A stretch of DNA of 64,000 nucleotides from Candidatus Terasakiella magnetica (lineage in GTDB: Bacteria; Pseudomonadota; Alphaproteobacteria; Rhodospirillales; Terasakiellaceae): contig NZ_FLYE01000012.1 of NCBI RefSeq assembly GCF_900093605.1, positions 248,001-312,000 of the forward strand. The letters are read 5' to 3'. The number at the start of each line of letters is the position of its first letter. Position 1 is the first letter of the stretch. Below, in pieces: positions 34,898-43,267 of the stretch. The notes beneath the pieces are model-generated. The model ran no database searches. It was given only the letters and a program-made list of their open reading frames with translations, and was not told the origin of the DNA. Made by a program: the position numbers and the translations under genes.

Positions 34898-34927
34898 CCG
34901 TCATCCCCGCCTTGTTGGGGATGACGG
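34898..34927 (-). terminator. hairpin downstream of the peroxiredoxin gene
   Basis: CCGTCATCCCC and GGGGATGACGG form an 11-bp perfect stem with an 8-nt loop. On the minus strand a run of six T follows after about 4 nt, so it can end the peroxiredoxin transcript. The GTCATCCCC/GGGGATGAC arms also resemble dispersed REP-type repeats. Confidence 0.6.
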
Positions 34928-34944
34928 TTGTGTTCATAGAAGAT

Positions 34945-35469
34945 TTAAGCTTCACCACGGGCGGGATAGTCTTTCGCCATAATGAAATCCAGATTTGCCA
35001 GCAGGCCAGAAAGGTCAGGGCGCAAAAACGGCATGGTTTGGATATCGGCAAAATAGAGCGTTTGGTCGGGGCGGATCATGAAAAGGCCCGGTTCTGAGAA
35101 AATTTCCGGCTCTTCAACACCGATGGAGGTAGTGCCAATGCCATGGGAGACAAACAGGCCAAGCGCGCGCGCTTCCTCAATGGATAGCCCATAAGCTAGT
35201 GGCAGATTTTCAATGTCCCAATCTTTTTGGGCAAGCTCTGCGCGCTCTTTGCTATCAGAACTGGCGACAAGCAGGTTAATGCCGCGTTCTTTTAATCCCT
35301 CAACCAGCGAGTTGAGTTTGCCCAGATACATTTTGCAAAGTGGGCAATGATAGCCACGATAAAAGGCAATCATGGTGAAACTGTCAGGCTTTTGATCGCC
35401 AAGGGACCATTTTGTACCGTCCATTAAGGTGACAGAGAAATCGGGAACTTGTGTGCGAGGCGTGATCAT
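34945..35469 (-). CDS. AhpC/TSA-family peroxiredoxin-like protein
   Basis: A 174-aa thioredoxin-fold protein preceded by AGGAG. The active region FYRGYHCPLCKMYLGKLN places a CxxC at the peroxidatic position, as in AhpC/TSA-like and bacterioferritin-comigratory-like relatives. The fold continues with LLVASSDSKERA and the C-terminal PDQTLYFADIQTMPF. Likely reduces peroxides or disulfides in the cytosol. It lies just downstream of a TetR gene, and a TetR-type dyad covers its promoter region. Confidence 0.87.
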   Translation of the reverse strand: MITPRTQVPDFSVTLMDGTKWSLGDQKPDSFTMIAFYRGYHCPLCKMYLGKLNSLVEGLKERGINLLVASSDSKERAELAQKDWDIENLPLAYGLSIEEARALGLFVSHGIGTTSIGVEEPEIFSEPGLFMIRPDQTLYFADIQTMPFLRPDLSGLLANLDFIMAKDYPARGEA

Positions 35470-35489
35470 GTAAGTTTACTCCTAGTATT

Positions 35490-35503
35490 TGAATGTTCAT
35501 TCA
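35490..35503. promoter_or_regulatory. TetR-type operator upstream of the peroxiredoxin gene
   Basis: TGAATG-TT-CATTCA is a 6-bp dyad 21 bp before the peroxiredoxin start. It shares the exact 12-mer GTTCATTCAAAA (35495-35506) with the dyad upstream of the tetR gene at 36118-36131, which suggests one regulator binds both. Confidence 0.65.
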
Positions 35504-35521
35504 AAAAGTGTGAAAAAAATT

Positions 35522-36103
35522 TTAGTCGAGGATTTTTAAGGCCAAACGGGCCGTGGTCGTCAGGGTTTCTTTTGTGGTGGAACTTTTCGCCATAACGCGC
35601 AGGCCCTGAACGGTACTGGTGAGAAAACGCGCAATGTTTTCAGCAGGTTCAGTTGTTTTAAATTCCCCATTGGCAATGCCTTCTTCAATGACACCACAAA
35701 AAGTCTCAGCAATTTCTACAAGGTTATCTTGGACCTGTGCTTTAATCACCGCATCATGAGGCGCGAGTTCTATGGCGCTATTAGACATGAGGCAGCCAAG
35801 TTTTTTACCTTCGCCAAGGGAGAATTCAATCAGGTCATTAAAAAACTCTTCAAGACGTCCTTTGGCTGGGCCGGGCATCATCAATTTATCAAGGCGTTTG
35901 CGCACAATCGTTTGGCGATAATGGCTAAGGGCATCTTGAAACAAGGCATGTTTATCGCCAAAACTATCATAAAGCGAGCCGGGTTTAAGGCCCGTGGCCT
36001 TTTGGATATCTATCATGGAAGTCGCGCCATAGCCTTTTTCCCAAAACAGGATCATGACCTGATCAAGAACAGTGTTTTTATCAAAAGAACGCGGACGTGC
36101 CAT
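35522..36103 (-). CDS. TetR/AcrR-family transcriptional regulator
   Basis: A 193-aa repressor-type protein. The start at 36103 gives MARPRSFDKNTVLDQVM, preceded by GGAAAT. The N-terminal helix-turn-helix is ATSMIDIQKATGLKPGSLYD, then FGDKHALFQDAL, typical of the TetR family. The C-terminal ligand-binding helices include a Cys in KKLGCLMSNSAIELAPH, a position often used for electrophile sensing in NemR/AcuR-like members. It probably represses itself and the peroxiredoxin gene through matching operators. Confidence 0.93.
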   Translation of the reverse strand: MARPRSFDKNTVLDQVMILFWEKGYGATSMIDIQKATGLKPGSLYDSFGDKHALFQDALSHYRQTIVRKRLDKLMMPGPAKGRLEEFFNDLIEFSLGEGKKLGCLMSNSAIELAPHDAVIKAQVQDNLVEIAETFCGVIEEGIANGEFKTTEPAENIARFLTSTVQGLRVMAKSSTTKETLTTTARLALKILD

Positions 36104-36117
36104 GGTAATTTCCAATT

Positions 36118-36131
36118 AATGAACGTTCATT
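36118..36131. promoter_or_regulatory. TetR-type operator upstream of the tetR gene
   Basis: AATGAACGTTCATT is a perfect 14-bp palindrome 15 bp before the tetR start, in the usual place for autorepression. Its right arm GTTCATTCAAAA (36125-36136) is identical to the site upstream of the peroxiredoxin gene. Confidence 0.7.
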
Positions 36132-36249
36132 CAAAAATAGGAGATAATTTTAAATCGTCAAGGGGTTTTTGATGGTTTTTTCTGGGCTTTGACATATGAA
36201 TGAAATGGTCTAAAACTGTGAGCAAGTTAATCAAGATTGAGTGAAACCC

Positions 36250-36990
36250 ATGTCTTTGCCAAAAAATCCTGTTGTTGTAATCCCTGCCCGTATGGCTTCT
36301 GAGCGTTTACCGGGTAAGCCGCTGGCTGATATTTGTGGCGAGCCCATGATCGTTCATGTTTGGCGCCGCGCCATGGAAGCAGAGATTGGCCCGGTGATTG
36401 TCGCCTGCGCAGAAAAAGAAATTGCAGATGCGGTTACAAAAGCGGGCGGTCATGCGGTTTTGACCCGACCAGATCACCCTTCTGGCTCAGATCGTGTTTT
36501 TGAAGCGGTGGAAAATTTTGATCCCAAGGGTGCTTATGATGCGGTGGTGAATGTGCAGGGTGATTTACCAACCCTTGACCCTGATGTGGTGAAGACGGTT
36601 TTTGCCCCCTTGGGTAAAGAGGTTGTGGATATTTCCACATTAGCAGTGGAAATCAGCGAAGAGTCTGAGCGCACAAACCCCAATGTGGTAAAGGCTATTG
36701 TTGGTTTTGAAGAAGGTGCCAATGTGGGCCATGGGCTGTATTTTACCCGCGCAACTGCGCCTTATGGGGACGGCCCGCTTTATCATCATATCGGTCTTTA
36801 TGGCTTTAGACGTGAGGCGTTGAAACGTTTTGTCAATCTTGCCCCAAGTGTGTTGGAGCGTCGTGAAAAACTAGAGCAACTGCGCGCGCTTGAAAATGGC
36901 ATGCGCATTGATGTGGCCCTCGTTGACACGGTGCCTTTAGGGGTTGATACTCCTGCTGATTTGGAACGTGCGCGCGCCGCACTGAAATAA
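36250..36990 (+). CDS. kdsB: 3-deoxy-manno-octulosonate cytidylyltransferase (CMP-KDO synthetase)
   Basis: A 246-aa cytosolic enzyme activating KDO with CTP for lipopolysaccharide core synthesis. The N-terminal nucleotide-binding motif is [20 protein letters not shown], followed by [26 protein letters not shown], and [16 protein letters not shown]. Start at the ATG 36250; an earlier GTG adds three residues. It lies 22 bp before pheA, a common alphaproteobacterial order. Confidence 0.96.
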   Translation: MSLPKNPVVVIPARMASERLPGKPLADICGEPMIVHVWRRAMEAEIGPVIVACAEKEIADAVTKAGGHAVLTRPDHPSGSDRVFEAVENFDPKGAYDAVVNVQGDLPTLDPDVVKTVFAPLGKEVVDISTLAVEISEESERTNPNVVKAIVGFEEGANVGHGLYFTRATAPYGDGPLYHHIGLYGFRREALKRFVNLAPSVLERREKLEQLRALENGMRIDVALVDTVPLGVDTPADLERARAALK

Positions 36991-37012
36991 AATAAGAAAA
37001 AGAGTATATTCA

Positions 37013-37894
37013 ATGTCTGACCTGTCGCGTCCGGTTGATCCGGCAAAATTGATCGCTTTCCAAGGGGAATTGGGGGCTTATTCTGATCTTGCGTGTCGTA
37101 TGTCACGCCCAGAGATGAATACATTGCCGTGCCATACCTTTGAAGATGCGTTTGCAGCTGTGCGTGATGGTGATGCGGCCTTAGCCATGATCCCCATTGA
37201 AAATTCTGTGGCGGGTCGTGTGGCAGATATCCATCATCTTTTACCGGAATCCGGCCTTCATATTATTGGAGAGCATTATCAACGCATCAACCATCACCTT
37301 TTGGCGGTGCCCGGCACAAAGCTTGAAGATGTTACGGAAGTTTACAGCCACGTCCATGCGCTTAACCAATGTCGTGATTATTTAAAGGAACATGGTATCA
37401 AGCCAGTGGTCGCGGTTGATACGGCAGGTTCAGCCAAGGAAATTGCCAAATCCGGTGATACGACAAAGGCGGTAATTGCCTCAGAACTTGCGGGTGAGAT
37501 TTATGGTCTGACCTCATTGGCGGCTGATATTGAAGATGCAGAACATAACACCACGCGGTTTGTCGTGATGGCAAAAGAGGCTATTGTGCCACACGCAAAA
37601 GCGGGCATGGCGGTCACTTCATTTATTTTTCGTGTGCGCAACGTTCCAGCGGCATTATTCAAGGCCATGGGCGGGTTTGCCACCAACGGGATTAACATCA
37701 CCAAGCTGGAAAGCTATATTGTAGATGGTTCTTTCATTGCCGCGCAGTTTTATGTTGATTGTGAAGGCCATCCGGAAAACCGCGATTTGCGCCTTGCCTT
37801 GGAAGAGCTTGATTTCTTCACCAGCAATATGAAAATCCTTGGTGTTTATCCACCCCATCCTTATCGCTTACAGCAAAAACTTGATGATGAATGA
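37013..37894 (+). CDS. pheA: prephenate dehydratase
   Basis: A 293-aa monofunctional enzyme converting prephenate to phenylpyruvate for phenylalanine synthesis. The catalytic domain (about 1-190) has FQGELGAYSDLACR, AMIPIENSVAGRVADIHHLL and the key NTTRFVVM motif. A C-terminal ACT domain (about 205-285: SFIFRVRNVPAALFKAMGGF, NITKLESYIVDG) should give phenylalanine feedback control. There is no chorismate mutase domain. Downstream of kdsB in one transcription unit. Confidence 0.97.
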   Translation: MSDLSRPVDPAKLIAFQGELGAYSDLACRMSRPEMNTLPCHTFEDAFAAVRDGDAALAMIPIENSVAGRVADIHHLLPESGLHIIGEHYQRINHHLLAVPGTKLEDVTEVYSHVHALNQCRDYLKEHGIKPVVAVDTAGSAKEIAKSGDTTKAVIASELAGEIYGLTSLAADIEDAEHNTTRFVVMAKEAIVPHAKAGMAVTSFIFRVRNVPAALFKAMGGFATNGINITKLESYIVDGSFIAAQFYVDCEGHPENRDLRLALEELDFFTSNMKILGVYPPHPYRLQQKLDDE

Positions 37895-37901
37895 GTAAGT
37901 G

Positions 37902-37918
37902 AAGCCTGATAGAGGCTT
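37902..37918. terminator. weak hairpin at the pheA / acetyltransferase convergent ends
   Basis: AAGCCT and AGGCTT pair around a 5-nt loop, followed by AAGGTTTT on the plus strand. It overlaps the stop of the convergent acetyltransferase gene. The stem is short and the T-run poor. Confidence 0.3.
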
Positions 37919-38363
37919 AAGGTTTTAAAGCAATGTCATAACGGATGAAGTCTGTGAGATCAGCGACTTTATTGTAAAGACCTTGCGCGGTTTCATTCTG
38001 CTTATCGGTATGCCAGTAAAGTTTTGCAGCACCATGGGTTTGGGCCTGTTCTTTTACCCCATTGATTAGCGCGCGCCCCGCACCGCGCGCCCGAACAGAT
38101 TGTTCGACAAATAAGTCTTCAAGATAGCAATAAGAGCTGTCAAACCATGTGGTGCCATGAAAGAAATAATGGGTAAAGCCAATAACATGGTCTTCATCTT
38201 CACAGACTAGCCCGTAAAGATCTTTATCATCTTCATTCATGAGCCGTTCCCAGACTTTTTGGGTGACCTCATCACTAAGCTCAACCGTATAAAAAGCCAG
38301 ATAGGCCTGCCAAAGATCAAACCATCGACTGTAATCATTAATTTCAATGGGGCGAATGTTCAT
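37917..38363 (-). CDS. GNAT-family N-acetyltransferase
   Basis: A 148-aa protein with the GNAT fold: VIGFTHYFFH (beta strand region), then LEDLFVEQSVRARGAGRALI with the acetyl-CoA pyrophosphate loop R-A-R-G-A-G-R, and AAKLYWHTDKQNETAQGLYN as motif B. This spacing resembles diamine/aminoglycoside-type small acetyltransferases. Substrate unknown. It follows the DMT transporter with a 4-bp overlap. Confidence 0.9.
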   Translation of the reverse strand: MNIRPIEINDYSRWFDLWQAYLAFYTVELSDEVTQKVWERLMNEDDKDLYGLVCEDEDHVIGFTHYFFHGTTWFDSSYCYLEDLFVEQSVRARGAGRALINGVKEQAQTHGAAKLYWHTDKQNETAQGLYNKVADLTDFIRYDIALKP

Positions 38364-39241
38364 AAGGAGAGACTTTCATGGGATTGGGTGCGCTCACGCC
38401 ATAAAATATAAATGCCACTGGCAACAATCACAAGGCTACCTGCAACAGTGGCCTGTTCGGGTATCACGTGCCAGAAGGTCCAATCAAAGACAGCTGCCCA
38501 GATAAGCGCTGTATATTCCATGGGGCTAACGATAATGGGCGAGGTAATGCGCGCAGCTTCGGTCATAAAATAATGCGCAACGGTGCCAAATAATCCCATG
38601 GCGACGCACCATAAAAGGTTGAAAAAGGTCAGCTCTTGCCAGAAAAACAGGCTAAAAGTAAAGCCGATTAAGCTCATCCCCAAGGTGGTCCAGAAGGTGT
38701 AACTAAGCGCAGTTTCACTTTCCTTATATTTGCGTGCAAGTACCTGAGTGAGTGCATAAGACACAGCCACAACCATCATATAGCCTGCCCCACCCCCAAA
38801 GATGCCATCATCGGGCTGTAAGACGATCATGACACCGATAAAGCCTGCAATGACAGCGCATATACGGTGAAATCCGATTTTCTCGCCAATAAGCAGGGCC
38901 GATAGTCCCACCATGAAAAAGGGTGCTGAAAAACAAATGGCCAAGGCATTGGCCAAGGACATTTCGCGCAAACCTATGGTGAAGCCCACAAACATAATGG
39001 CCCCTAAAACTGCGCGAAAGAGATGTAAGACGGGGCGCTTGGTGTGAACGGATTTAATCCCGCCTTGTTTAGCGATGATGTAAAGCAAGGGGATAAAACC
39101 AAACAGGGAGCGAAAGAAAAGAATTTGCGCGGCACTGAGATGGTCGGTGAGATGTTTGATCATGGCATCCATCACACTCATTAAGGCAATGCCAAGGGCC
39201 ATGATCAAAAGGCCGCGCGATATGGGGGAAAGTGTGGACAT
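38360..39241 (-). CDS. EamA/DMT-family transporter
   Basis: A 293-aa membrane protein with about ten helices in two EamA repeats. Visible features: LLIMALGIALMSVMDAMIKH, then the FRSLFGFIPLL segment, FSAPFFMVGLSALLIGEKIG ending repeat one (with the conserved Glu), and SPMEYTALIWAAVFDWTFWH near the end of repeat two. These exporters move metabolites or amino acids. It is translationally coupled to the GNAT gene, so the pair may detoxify or export a small amine; that is inference. Confidence 0.92.
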   Translation of the reverse strand: MSTLSPISRGLLIMALGIALMSVMDAMIKHLTDHLSAAQILFFRSLFGFIPLLYIIAKQGGIKSVHTKRPVLHLFRAVLGAIMFVGFTIGLREMSLANALAICFSAPFFMVGLSALLIGEKIGFHRICAVIAGFIGVMIVLQPDDGIFGGGAGYMMVVAVSYALTQVLARKYKESETALSYTFWTTLGMSLIGFTFSLFFWQELTFFNLLWCVAMGLFGTVAHYFMTEAARITSPIIVSPMEYTALIWAAVFDWTFWHVIPEQATVAGSLVIVASGIYILWRERTQSHESLSL

Positions 39242-39329
39242 GGGAAACGGGCTTTCAAAAAAACGGGACGTCCCCCACGACCTATAAGTTCTTAGCTCAG
39301 GGGAAAGACCCCCGACTAAAAAGAGAGTC

Positions 39330-39698
39330 TTATTTATCGATGGGTTTAATCATGCGGCCCAGTGGTTTACCGCCAAAGATATGAACATGAAGGTGAGGGA
39401 CTTCCTGCCCACCTTCATCACCCAGGTTGGAAAGAATGCGATAGCCGCTTTCTTTCACGCCAGCTTCACGCGCGACCACGCCGATGGCGCGGATATAATC
39501 CACAATCTCGCCTTCAGGGGCATTTTGGCTGAAATCGTCATAATCCACATAGCTCCCTTTTGGGATGACTAAAATATGCACGGGGGCTTGGGGTGCAATA
39601 TCTTTAAAGGCCAAGGCATGGTCACTTTCATAGACCTTGTCGCAGGGGATTTCACCACGAATGATTTTGGCAAAGATATTATTGGAGTCATAGGACAT
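39330..39698 (-). CDS. HIT-family (HinT-like) nucleotide hydrolase
   Basis: A 122-aa protein ending in the HIT motif HLHVHIFGG with catalytic histidines. Preceding segments NIFAKIIRGEIPCDKVYESD and HALAFKDIAPQAPVHILVIPK are typical of HinT purine nucleoside phosphoramidases. Cytosolic and of normal length. It stands in a run of minus-strand genes without a strong functional link. Confidence 0.95.
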   Translation of the reverse strand: MSYDSNNIFAKIIRGEIPCDKVYESDHALAFKDIAPQAPVHILVIPKGSYVDYDDFSQNAPEGEIVDYIRAIGVVAREAGVKESGYRILSNLGDEGGQEVPHLHVHIFGGKPLGRMIKPIDK

Positions 39699-39780
39699 GG
39701 ACAGAGGCCTTTTAAGTGATACTGCAATCGTTGTTTTGACTAAACTGGACGATTAAGGGGGTGTTTGACAAGCAAAAACT

Positions 39781-40401
39781 TCAGCTTTTGCGCCACTTTG
39801 CGTTCATTTGGAAGAGGTCGCCAATAGTGGCATAGTCCTTATATCCAAGCCTTGATATGGGGTTCACCTTGCGTGGATCAACCTTTCCATCGACCAAACA
39901 GTCATCATCAATATGGATGCCAACCACCTTTCCAAAGATGGCGGTGTTCTTCTCTGACTCAGAGTCACATAAAAGAGGCACGATTTGGGTGAGAACACAC
40001 TCTAAATGGATCGGTGACTTTTTAATCCTTTTTGGTTTTATTAAGGTAGAGGGTACCATCTCCAAACCTGCAACATCGGCTTCATCCGTGTCTGGGTGTT
40101 CCGGTGCGGCGGTTCTGAACATTTCGTCTTTTAAATCAAAATTAGCAATATTAATGGCAAATTCTTTATTTTTTTCAATGTTTTGAAGGGTATCTTTGGT
40201 GTCTGAATGAGGGGTGGGGCCATTGATCGCTATCATTAGCTGTGGTGGGTTTTGCGCAACACCATTAAAAAAGCTAAAGGGTGCAACATTACCGATTCCC
40301 CCCTCACTCAGCGTGCTGACCCACCCGATGGGGCGCGGGATGATGCAGGCCTTAAAGGGATGATGGGGCAGCGGGTTGGATTCATCTGTTTTGAAAAACA
40401 T
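39781..40401 (-). CDS. flavin reductase-like domain protein (FMN-binding)
   Basis: A 206-aa protein of the flavin reductase-like split-barrel group. The N-terminal KACIIPRPIGWVSTLSEGG and NVAPFSFFNGVAQNPPQLMI form the FMN-binding face, with ...KEFAINIANFDLKD and HLECVLTQIVPL later. It probably binds FMN and acts in flavin or NAD(P)H-linked reduction. The electron acceptor cannot be read. Confidence 0.9.
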   Translation of the reverse strand: MFFKTDESNPLPHHPFKACIIPRPIGWVSTLSEGGIGNVAPFSFFNGVAQNPPQLMIAINGPTPHSDTKDTLQNIEKNKEFAINIANFDLKDEMFRTAAPEHPDTDEADVAGLEMVPSTLIKPKRIKKSPIHLECVLTQIVPLLCDSESEKNTAIFGKVVGIHIDDDCLVDGKVDPRKVNPISRLGYKDYATIGDLFQMNAKWRKS

Positions 40402-40524
40402 AAAAAATATTTCACTTTGTATAAATCTAAAAACTAACTTCGAATGTAGTCTTTCCTAACTTCATATGTATTTGCAAGGGTTTATGTGAAGTCTCTTGCT
40501 TATATTTTTGGCTCAAGGCACACT

Positions 40525-41070
40525 ATGAGCATGACTGAACAGAAATTAAACGGCCCCAGCATCAAAAAAGTCCCTGAAGGCGATGATAAGGAACGTCTTG
40601 TCTGCCCTGATTGCGGCTTTATTGATTATCAAAACCCGAAAATTGTGGTCGGGGCTGTCTGCACATGGGAAGACAAATTTCTCTTATGTCGCAGGGCCAT
40701 AGCGCCATCTTATGGTAAATGGACCTTTCCCGCAGGCTTTATGGAACTGGATGAAACAGTTGCTGAAGGGGCCAAGCGCGAAGCCTATGAAGAAGCCGGG
40801 GTAGATGTGGATATTCAGGATATTTTGGGTATCTATGAAGTCCCAACAGTCGGTCATGTCATGATTATGCATCGCGCGCCCATGCGCACGCCTGATTTTA
40901 AAGCGGGTGTAGAAAGCCTTGAAGTTGAGTTGTTTGGCTGGGATGAAATCCCGTGGGATGATCTTGCTTTTCCATCGGTTCATTGGACGTTGAACCGCTT
41001 TCAGGAAGTGCGTGGCAAAAGTGATATCCCAGCTGTGACCAAAACATCGGATTATTACCAGGTTAGCTGA
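40525..41070 (+). CDS. NUDIX hydrolase with N-terminal zinc-ribbon-like segment
   Basis: A 181-aa protein. The ATG at 40525 follows AAGG by 6 bp; the frame is open upstream. The N-terminus has CPDCGFIDYQNPK, a half zinc-ribbon as in NudC-like and ADP-ribose pyrophosphatase relatives. The Nudix box GFMELDETVAEGAKREAYEE then AGV is intact (G-x5-E-x7-REUxEExGU), so it should hydrolyse a nucleoside diphosphate derivative. The substrate is not defined. Confidence 0.92.
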   Translation: MSMTEQKLNGPSIKKVPEGDDKERLVCPDCGFIDYQNPKIVVGAVCTWEDKFLLCRRAIAPSYGKWTFPAGFMELDETVAEGAKREAYEEAGVDVDIQDILGIYEVPTVGHVMIMHRAPMRTPDFKAGVESLEVELFGWDEIPWDDLAFPSVHWTLNRFQEVRGKSDIPAVTKTSDYYQVS

Positions 41071-41114
41071 TAAAGAACTGGTGCATTAGGGCTCTGGGTG
41101 ATAGAATCGCACCC

Positions 41115-41339
41115 ATGTCGTCAAATGTTCGCATATCGGGTTCAACAACCCAACCAGTTGTTAGTGATCGGGGCTCTTATGGTGCTGATCGTGAAGAACG
41201 CGTGCGTATTGCCAAAGTCGGTCGCCGTGATGGCCCCGATATCCGTGGGGCTTTAGAACGTCTGCGCCGCCTGTTGGCCTCTGGTCAGCCGTTGCGCGAT
41301 GATGTGCCGCGTGGCTATTATCTCAATATTCTGGTTTGA
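41115..41339 (+). CDS. small conserved-looking hypothetical protein
   Basis: A 74-aa basic protein: Ser/Thr-rich N-terminus, an Arg-rich helix (REERVRIAKVGRRDGPDIRG, then LERLRRLLASGQPL) and the ending PRGYYLNILV. I recall short alphaproteobacterial proteins with the same ending but no assigned role. It lies 45 bp after the NUDIX gene. The ATG has no obvious ribosome-binding site. Function unknown. Confidence 0.65.
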   Translation: MSSNVRISGSTTQPVVSDRGSYGADREERVRIAKVGRRDGPDIRGALERLRRLLASGQPLRDDVPRGYYLNILV

Positions 41340-41359
41340 TCCTTTAGAACGTTTACGCC

Positions 41360-41914
41360 CTAGTCTTCTAAATCTTCAATCGTTTCGGCTTCAATGATCT
41401 CGCGTGCAAGGTCATAGGAAAAGCCTGCCCGTGCCATGGCGGCAAGGTCTTTTTCTTTTAAGTCTTCGCGTTTTTCAGGCAAGCGCCATGGGCCTAAGCG
41501 ACGTCTGCGCGCCAAGGCAATGGCAGCGTCGCGTTCTAAATTCTCGCTTTGGCTTTCTTCGCGCAAGGCCTCAAGAGCTTTATTAATGTGATCTTCACTG
41601 AGGCCCTTTTCCATAAGCTTCATGCGGATCACGCGTTGGGAGGTACCTTTTCGATGAAGTGCGCCGGCGCGTCCTTCTGCATAACGCGCATCATCAATGA
41701 ATTTAGCTTGTTCCAGTTTATCCAACAGCTCTTCAATCCAGTCGATCCCGTCTTGGATAGAGGTATCATGATAATAATTGGATTTTTGCACGCGCCGCAC
41801 GAGCACATGGCGCAGGTTATGGCGCGATGTGGCAAAGCGGTCGATGTAATTGAGCGCCGCATTGCGCAAAGATTCCTTTGTCACGGGTCTTGGAATTTTC
41901 TTATCTTGTGACAT
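41360..41914 (-). CDS. recX: RecX-family regulatory protein
   Basis: A 184-aa helical protein that modulates RecA filaments. Three-helix repeats typical of RecX are visible: RNAALNYIDRFATSRHNLRH, then WIEELLDKLEQAKFIDDARY-A, HRKGTSQRVIRMKLMEKGLS, and a last repeat with GFSYDLAREII. Convergent with the small ORF; divergent from the ABC permease 76 bp away. recA is not in the window. Confidence 0.92.
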   Translation of the reverse strand: MSQDKKIPRPVTKESLRNAALNYIDRFATSRHNLRHVLVRRVQKSNYYHDTSIQDGIDWIEELLDKLEQAKFIDDARYAEGRAGALHRKGTSQRVIRMKLMEKGLSEDHINKALEALREESQSENLERDAAIALARRRRLGPWRLPEKREDLKEKDLAAMARAGFSYDLAREIIEAETIEDLED

Positions 41915-41990
41915 ATCTCACTTAACTCATACGCCTTTGCCTGTTATAGGGTGTAACCATAACGTTGAAATTCAAAAAAGAGAAACCCTT

Positions 41991-42782
41991 ATGACTCCGA
42001 TTGAAGTCAATCCCCATGCGCGCAACTGGTTGGGCCTGTGGACGCTTTATTCACGCGAAGTGCGCCGCTTCTTAAAAGTCTATACCCAGACCCTGTTGGC
42101 CCCGCTTGTGACCACGCTCTTGTTCTTTGCGGTGTTCTCTCTTGCCTTGGGGCGCGCGGTGGAACAGATCGGCTCTGTGCCATTTCTTGAATTTCTCGCC
42201 CCCGGTCTAGTGATGATGGCAATTACGCAAAATGCCTTTGCCAATACCTCAAGCTCGCTTGTGATTTCAAAAGTGCAGGGCAATATTGTTGATACCCTCA
42301 TGCCCCCGCTTAATGCCCATGAGCTGACCTTTGCTTTTGCCATGGGCGGCACAACGCGTGGGCTGTTGATCGGCACCATTATTATTTTGGTTATGAGCCT
42401 GTTTGTACCCCTTGGTGTGGATAATATCGGGCTTGTGCTTTATCACGGCTTTATGGGCGCGTTGATGCTTTCACTTTTTGGTGTTGTGGGGGGCATCTGG
42501 TCTGAGAAGTTTGACCATATGGCGGCGGTGACAAACTTTGTGGTCACGCCTTTGTCGTTTTTATCAGGCACATTTTATTCGATTGAGCGTTTACCTGAAC
42601 TGGGCAAGTTTCTCGCCAGTATCAATCCGTTTTTCTACATGATTGATGGGTTTCGCGCTGGCTTTATCGGTCAGGCCGATAGCGATATTGTGACAGGTAT
42701 GCTGGTGATGGCAGGTGTGAATACAGGTTTGTGGATTCTCAGCTATCGCATGTTTAAGACCGGCTATAAGCTGAAGGCCTAA
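41991..42782 (+). CDS. ABC-2 type transporter permease
   Basis: A 263-aa membrane protein with six helices and the ABC-2 pattern: TLYSREVRRFLKVYTQTLLA, FLAPGLVMMAITQNAFANTS, GNIVDTLMPPLNAHEL and FVVTPLSFLSGTFYSIERLP. Relatives are YadH-like exporters of unknown substrate. No ATPase gene is adjacent, which is unusual. The start at 41991 is used; the open frame upstream overlaps recX. It ends at a strong bidirectional terminator. Confidence 0.92.
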   Translation: MTPIEVNPHARNWLGLWTLYSREVRRFLKVYTQTLLAPLVTTLLFFAVFSLALGRAVEQIGSVPFLEFLAPGLVMMAITQNAFANTSSSLVISKVQGNIVDTLMPPLNAHELTFAFAMGGTTRGLLIGTIIILVMSLFVPLGVDNIGLVLYHGFMGALMLSLFGVVGGIWSEKFDHMAAVTNFVVTPLSFLSGTFYSIERLPELGKFLASINPFFYMIDGFRAGFIGQADSDIVTGMLVMAGVNTGLWILSYRMFKTGYKLKA

Positions 42783-42796
42783 ACCCATTGAACAAA

Positions 42797-42834
42797 GAAA
42801 AACCCCGCCTGGAATAGTCCAAGGCGGGGTTTTT
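42797..42834. terminator. bidirectional terminator between ABC permease and trxA
   Basis: AAAAACCCCGCCT and AGGCGGGGTTTTT are exact complements with an 11-nt loop, giving A- and T-runs on both sides. It serves two convergent genes. Confidence 0.94.
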
Positions 42835-42858
42835 CTTTTGAAGTATCGATCCTAAACC

Positions 42859-43176
42859 TTAAAGGACAGATTCGATCCATTCCTGAAGTTTGTTCTTTGG
42901 CAGTGCGCCGATCTTAGTCGCTGCAACCTGACCGTCTTTGAACAACATCAATGTTGGAATACCACGTACACCAAACTTGGAAGGCGTACCGGGGTTTTCG
43001 TCGATGTTGAGTTTTGCGATAGTCAGTTTACCACCAAGCTCTTCAGCCAGCTCATCAAGAGCCGGTGCGATTTGTTTACATGGACCACACCATTCTGCCC
43101 AGAAATCTACCAGAACGGGTTTGTCGGAATTTACAACGTCAGCGTCAAAGCTGTCGTCAGTGATCTTTTTGCTCAT
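42859..43176 (-). CDS. trxA: thioredoxin 1
   Basis: A 105-aa cytosolic disulfide reductase with the active site [13 protein letters not shown], the buried Asp in LVDFWAEW, and the cis-Pro segment [11 protein letters not shown]. Size is normal. It lies 91 bp downstream of addA, an alphaproteobacterial arrangement, and ends at the shared terminator. Confidence 0.97.
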   Translation of the reverse strand: MSKKITDDSFDADVVNSDKPVLVDFWAEWCGPCKQIAPALDELAEELGGKLTIAKLNIDENPGTPSKFGVRGIPTLMLFKDGQVAATKIGALPKNKLQEWIESVL

Positions 43177-43267
43177 TGTCTTGTCCTATGGGAGAAGGCG
43201 AAAAATTACGTGGGTTGAATTTAAGGTGATGCAGCCTGTGCGTCAAGGTGCGTCCCCAGATAAAAAA

